The notes beneath the pieces were generated by a model, which saw nothing but the letters and a program-made list of their open reading frames with translations, searched no databases and had not been told where the DNA came from. 64,000 nucleotides of DNA from Pseudomonadota bacterium (GTDB taxonomy: Bacteria; Bdellovibrionota; UBA1018; CAIMNF01), in NCBI GenBank assembly GCA_027486675.1, contig JAIXOQ010000008.1, forward strand, positions 124,001-188,000, in the 5' to 3' direction. Position numbers and translations under genes: made by a program. This document shows positions 61,314 to 64,000 of this stretch, piece after piece. Numbering within the stretch: position 1 is the first letter of the stretch; each line of letters opens with the position of its first letter.

Positions 61314-62282
61314 ATGGCGACGACAAAACATGCAGTGCAAAAATACAAGAAGCAAAAGGCTGCAAAGCCTTTAAGCTCAAAGCCAATCAATGAAAAAGCC
61401 AAGTCAGTCGGCGAAGCCATTGAGGCCGTGCAGGCGGTGCAGGAAGTTGTTCAAGAGGAGCGAAAACTTCAGGCAGAACTTGAAAAAGAAATCGTCCGTG
61501 ACGCAGTTGCTACAAACAAACTTGTAGCCGGTGATTTTTCTCCAACCAACATGAAGCGTGAACAGCTGATTGTTGAATACGCGGCTTTGATTAAGTTTAT
61601 CGCGCAAAAGATTGCTGCTCGATTGCCCTCAAATATTGAGCTCGATGACCTCATGTCAGCCGGTGTTATTGGACTCATGGATGCAATCGAGAAATATGAC
61701 TCGAGCCGAGATAATAAATTTAAAACTTACGCAGAGTTTCGAATCCGTGGTGCGATCCTAGATGAGCTTCGCGCTCAAGACTGGGTGCCTAGATCTGTCC
61801 GTGAGAAGGCAAAAACCTTAGAGCGTTGCTATCAGAAGATTGAGCAAGAGAAGGGTAGACAGGCTACTGATGAGGAAGCGGCGGAAAAGCTTGGTGTCAG
61901 CCAAGACCAGTTCCACGAGATGCTTCATGAAGTACGGAGTGTTGCACTGCTCAGTTACGATGATCTTGGAAATCTATCGAACGCCGATAAGAGATCCATT
62001 CATGGAACCGGTGAGATGGGCTCCAAGGTCACTACGCCTTTTAGTGCAGTTGGTGTCGCGCACTTGAAGTCAATTGTAGCGACAGCGATTGAGGATCTCC
62101 CAGAGAAGCAGCGTTTAGTTCTAGCGCTTTATTATTACGAGGATCTCAATTTAAAAGAGATTGGCAGAGTGCTTGATGTAACGGAGTCCAGGGTCTCTCA
62201 GTTGCACTCTCAGGCGATTCTGAAGCTTAAGGCGAGACTTAAAAATCACTGGGATGACTTTGCTTCTTTGATGAACGTTTAG
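61314..62282 (+). CDS. fliA: Flagellar sigma factor FliA (sigma-28), with N-terminal extension
   Basis: FliA directs late flagellar gene transcription. The ATG at 61314 has an AGGGTGAG site and gives 322 residues; the track TTG at 61293 is not preferred. The sigma-70 family core begins near residue 76, with region 2 as IELDDLMSAGVIGLMDAIEKYD and RIRGAILDELRAQDWVPRSVREKAK. Regions 3 and 4 end in EDLNLKEIGRVLDVTESRVSQLHSQAILKLK. The first ~75 residues (Lys/Ala/Glu-rich, coiled-coil-like) have no counterpart in E. coli FliA (239 residues). It starts 42 bases after flhF. Confidence 0.95.
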   Translation: MATTKHAVQKYKKQKAAKPLSSKPINEKAKSVGEAIEAVQAVQEVVQEERKLQAELEKEIVRDAVATNKLVAGDFSPTNMKREQLIVEYAALIKFIAQKIAARLPSNIELDDLMSAGVIGLMDAIEKYDSSRDNKFKTYAEFRIRGAILDELRAQDWVPRSVREKAKTLERCYQKIEQEKGRQATDEEAAEKLGVSQDQFHEMLHEVRSVALLSYDDLGNLSNADKRSIHGTGEMGSKVTTPFSAVGVAHLKSIVATAIEDLPEKQRLVLALYYYEDLNLKEIGRVLDVTESRVSQLHSQAILKLKARLKNHWDDFASLMNV

Positions 62283-62695
62283 GCAGCTGCTGCCGGTGTG
62301 ACTTCCGGAGTTTCAGTCACCGCTTCCGGTGCAGGTGTTTCCTCCTGCACTTCGGGTGAAGTCGGTACAGCAATAGGCTCCAAAAGCTCATGCAGGGCGT
62401 TGCATCTGTACATGGTGCGTATGACGTAGGGCCTTTCAGAATCTGGAGGCTCTTCTCTCATGACTCTTCCGCTTGCCGTTCTGTCATGACAGGAGGAAAC
62501 CAGAGCCTTGAGTCGAAAGGGCTTAAGCCCCATCACAGTCATGGTCACCTGATCGCCTGCTGGAATCTTTCTTTCGGAAAAAAAAGACATCGTCTCTTTG
62601 CCACGCTCGGTTAACACGAGGTATCCACCCCAGGTTTGATCGGGCTGAAGTCTGCTTTGAATCTTTAGGTTTACTCTTTGAAGCATGTCGTCCAT
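62279..62695 (-). CDS. Protein of unknown function, possibly PilZ-like
   Basis: This 138-residue soluble protein has a beta-rich front half (residues ~1-90, GGYLVLTERGKETMSFFSERKIPAGDQVTMTVM, RLKALVSSCHDR) that recalls a PilZ-type barrel. I do not find the RxxxR and DxSxxG motifs needed for cyclic-di-GMP binding, so PilZ is uncertain. The last ~35 residues are Pro/Glu/Ala/Thr-rich. Its stop overlaps the end of fliA by 4 bases, converging from the other strand. No close operon partner. Confidence 0.6.
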   Translation of the reverse strand: MDDMLQRVNLKIQSRLQPDQTWGGYLVLTERGKETMSFFSERKIPAGDQVTMTVMGLKPFRLKALVSSCHDRTASGRVMREEPPDSERPYVIRTMYRCNALHELLEPIAVPTSPEVQEETPAPEAVTETPEVTPAAAA

Positions 62696-62805
62696 TTTCC
62701 CTTAGATACTAGTTTGTGTGAAAGATTCTTAACATTTAAGCTGTGTCAGTGCTGACCTAGGGTTTTGGCTTCAAACTGAGCTCAATTCGTATAAACTAAA
62801 AAAAT

Positions 62806-62825
62806 AGAGATCGATGGGGATCTCT
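62806..62825. promoter_or_regulatory. Operator-like palindrome abutting the -35 box of the Flp pilin promoter
   Basis: AGAGATC (62806-62812) and GATCTCT (62819-62825) form a perfect 7-bp inverted repeat with a six-base centre (GATGGG). The last base is the first base of the TTGACA box at 62825. The location suggests a regulator binding site that would contact or occlude RNA polymerase. The regulator is unknown. Confidence 0.45.
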
Positions 62826-62853
62826 TGACAGTTTTAGTCCAAAAACCGATGAT
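62825..62853 (+). promoter_or_regulatory. Sigma-70-type promoter of the Flp-type pilin gene
   Basis: TTGACA (62825-62830) with a 17-base spacer and GATGAT (62848-62853, 4/6) precedes the pilin start at 62895. The -35 box is perfect and the -10 box is moderate. The leader would be about 35 bases and includes GAGGAG before the ATG. Confidence 0.55.
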
Positions 62854-62894
62854 TTAGATTAAGGCTTTCGGCAATCGTGCCGAAGAGGAGTTTG

Positions 62895-63116
62895 ATGACA
62901 CGCCACAGGGAGGACCGGAGTATGCAGGACAGACCGAAGTTGCTGACCCGGTTGCGCAAAACGCTATCTCGAGCGGGCCAGACCACGACAGAGTATGTCC
63001 TCATTCTTGCTATCGCTGTGATGGTCGTTATGAAAATTAAGGATCAGATCGGGAAGCGGGTTGATGGTGCGATCGATAAGATCGACCAAGAACTCGGAAA
63101 ATGGGATCAGCAGTAA
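62895..63116 (+). CDS. flp: Flp/Tad-type pilin (class III prepilin)
   Basis: This is a small prepilin with a basic leader (~28 residues from ATG 62895) ending in Ala-Gly. The processed sequence QTTTEYVLILAIAVMVVMK follows, where Glu is +5 and Tyr +6 as required by TadV-type prepilin peptidases. The mature part is ~45 residues with a hydrophobic helix and a charged C terminus, typical of Flp. The ATG has a GAGGAG site; ATG 62922 and GTG 62877 are alternatives. A CpaF/CpaC-type set lies ~33 kb away, which could assemble it. The tad genes are not adjacent to it. Confidence 0.8.
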   Translation: MTRHREDRSMQDRPKLLTRLRKTLSRAGQTTTEYVLILAIAVMVVMKIKDQIGKRVDGAIDKIDQELGKWDQQ

Positions 63117-63126
63117 TGATCAGATC

Positions 63127-63843
63127 CTAAAGTGCATCTTTGCCCTCGCAGAAAAGTATAGTCCCTGCAACGACAGCAGTCGGTATCAACAAAAGACCTA
63201 AGACCGGCACACCAAATCCAAGCGACACCACAGCTCCAAAACCAAAACAGGCACCTAGATTCTTTTTCATCCATGCGAGCGTATCTCGCACGCCTTTTTC
63301 TCTGCGTGACATGGGATAGACCACAAATTGAAGTGCAATGAGCAGTGGGGTGATGAGTGCTAAAAAGGGTGTGAGTATTGGGATCAAGGAAATCACCGAA
63401 AAAATGAGCGCGCAAATCGCGATAAAAACGGTTTTCCTCAGATCGACGATGAAGACGCGAAGCATTCTTTTAAAAGAAAAGGGCATGGAGCCACTGTGCC
63501 CTAGAATGACTTCAGTTCGTTCCGCAAGCCAATCCGAGAACGGGGAGGCAAGAAGACTTGTGGTAAATACGAGCGTGAAAAAGACAGCGATACTCATCAA
63601 AACAAAAATGAGAGCAGTTGCTAAGAATCCAGCCACATCATGCAGCAGGCTTGAACCCGAAAGTGCGGTCCATGTCAGGAGCTTTGTATGCATAAGGCTC
63701 AGCAGCCCCTGAAAGATGAAAGCATATAAGGCTGCGGAGAGTAGAATTGGAATCAAAGATAAGAGTAAGAGTGTTCTGTCTCTTAGAATCAATCGTGTGG
63801 CCTGAGGCACGCTGCTGGCACCACGCAATAGATCTTGGATCAC
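63127..63843 (-). CDS. EI24/CysZ-type membrane protein
   Basis: This 238-residue integral membrane protein starts at GTG 63843. Helices lie near residues 23-45 (LLLLSLIPILLSAALYAFIFQGLL), 68-95, 135-175 (VFIAICALIFSVISLIPILTPFLALITPLLIALQFVVYP) and 200-225. The family segments SPFSDWLAERTE and YPMSRREKGVRDTLAWMKKN are shared by EI24/CysZ proteins (CysZ is a sulfate importer in enterobacteria). No cysteine synthesis genes are nearby, so the substrate is unknown. Its start overlaps the stop of the upstream gene. Confidence 0.8.
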   Translation of the reverse strand: MIQDLLRGASSVPQATRLILRDRTLLLLSLIPILLSAALYAFIFQGLLSLMHTKLLTWTALSGSSLLHDVAGFLATALIFVLMSIAVFFTLVFTTSLLASPFSDWLAERTEVILGHSGSMPFSFKRMLRVFIVDLRKTVFIAICALIFSVISLIPILTPFLALITPLLIALQFVVYPMSRREKGVRDTLAWMKKNLGACFGFGAVVSLGFGVPVLGLLLIPTAVVAGTILFCEGKDAL

Positions 63844-64000
63844 TTCTTTCCACCGTAGGGACCTGTGGCAAATCCGGATACAGGGTCCATTTTAATCGTG
63901 AGCCCAAACTGACCATCAGCCATTTTGTTATTCGCTAAAAATGTATCTAACATCGCAAACTTTGGCTTCACCCGGTCTGACAACCCAAGAAGTACCTGAA
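63840..64000 (-). CDS. 3' end of a gene running off the window, unknown function
   Basis: An open minus-strand frame runs from the window edge (64000) to TGA at 63840-63842, giving about 53 C-terminal residues. It reads VLLGLSDRVKPKFAMLDTF and then NNKMADGQFGLTIKMDPVSG, ending in a Gly-Lys-rich tail (GPYGGKK). No stop interrupts the frame, and it overlaps the EI24 gene start (GTGA). Family cannot be judged from this fragment. Confidence 0.6.
   Translation of the reverse strand, partial: QVLLGLSDRVKPKFAMLDTFLANNKMADGQFGLTIKMDPVSGFATGPYGGKK

Noticed and set aside
62279-62695. Firm PilZ domain call
   Set aside because: The RxxxR and DxSxxG cyclic-di-GMP motifs are not seen; kept as unknown function with a possible PilZ-like fold.
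1-64000. CRISPR arrays, tRNA/rRNA genes, insertion sequences or prophage
   Set aside because: No direct-repeat arrays, tRNA-like folds, transposase or integrase motifs were noticed; the window reads as ordinary chromosomal genes.

Overview
The window looks like a chromosomal segment of a Gram-negative, flagellated bacterium. The lineage is most likely Bdellovibrionota or a related deltaproteobacterial-type group. This rests on the mix of outer-membrane proteins and many lipoproteins, an MlaFED-type lipid transporter, fragments of a Tad/Flp pilus system, and a large flagellar cluster whose order resembles the Bacillus fla/che operon. The taxonomic call is inference from gene content; no rRNA gene is present. 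Coding density is very high. Same-strand neighbours often share ATGA start/stop overlaps, and several convergent pairs overlap at their 3' ends. No gene-free stretch exceeds 300 bases. I saw no tRNA, rRNA, CRISPR array, insertion sequence or prophage.

Region 1 (1-7.2 kb): the end of an outer-membrane barrel gene, a DOMON-like protein, a NamZ-type muramidase and a DacB/PBP4-type peptidase (a wall-recycling group), then rmuC, gpmA and two minus-strand exported proteins of unknown function. Region 2 (7.2-26 kb): lipoproteins of unknown function interleaved with housekeeping genes: trmO, a type-2 ileS, ftsK, a CCA-adding/poly(A) polymerase-type enzyme, an RqcH/NFACT protein, an M24 aminopeptidase and an RlmI-type methyltransferase. 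Region 3 (24-30 kb): a TPR lipoprotein of CpoB type, and a partial Tad-like secretion set (membrane platform-like protein, CpaF ATPase, CpaC secretin). Region 4 (30-36.6 kb): a 41-residue basic protein, metK, a sigma-54-type AAA+ regulator with a structured leader, and a minus-strand Mla operon that ends in an SH3/beta-barrel outer-membrane protein.

Region 5 (36.7-62.3 kb) is a continuous flagellar cluster: TPR protein, second AAA+ regulator, flgB-flgC-fliE-fliF-fliG-fliH-fliI-fliJ-motE-like-fliK-flgD-TIGR02530-flgE-fliL-fliM-fliN-fliO-fliP-fliQ-fliR-flhB-flhA-flhF-fliA. It encodes the proximal rod and MS ring, C-ring switch, export ATPase and gate, hook and hook-length control, and the flagellar sigma factor. 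The slot where flhG usually sits, between flhF and fliA, holds no gene. Region 6 (62.3-64 kb): an Ala/Pro/Glu-tailed protein, a small Flp-type pilin with its own promoter, an EI24/CysZ-type membrane protein and the 3' end of another gene.

The most unusual signals are these. Two sigma-54-family AAA+ proteins next to the flagellar genes lack the GAFTGA loop and have altered catalytic residues. FlhF has degenerate GTPase motifs and no FlhG partner. A three-hairpin leader holds the ribosome binding site of the first regulator in a loop. A structured 190-nt segment downstream of a minus-strand operon ends in an intrinsic terminator. The Flp pilin has an operator-like palindrome that touches its -35 box.
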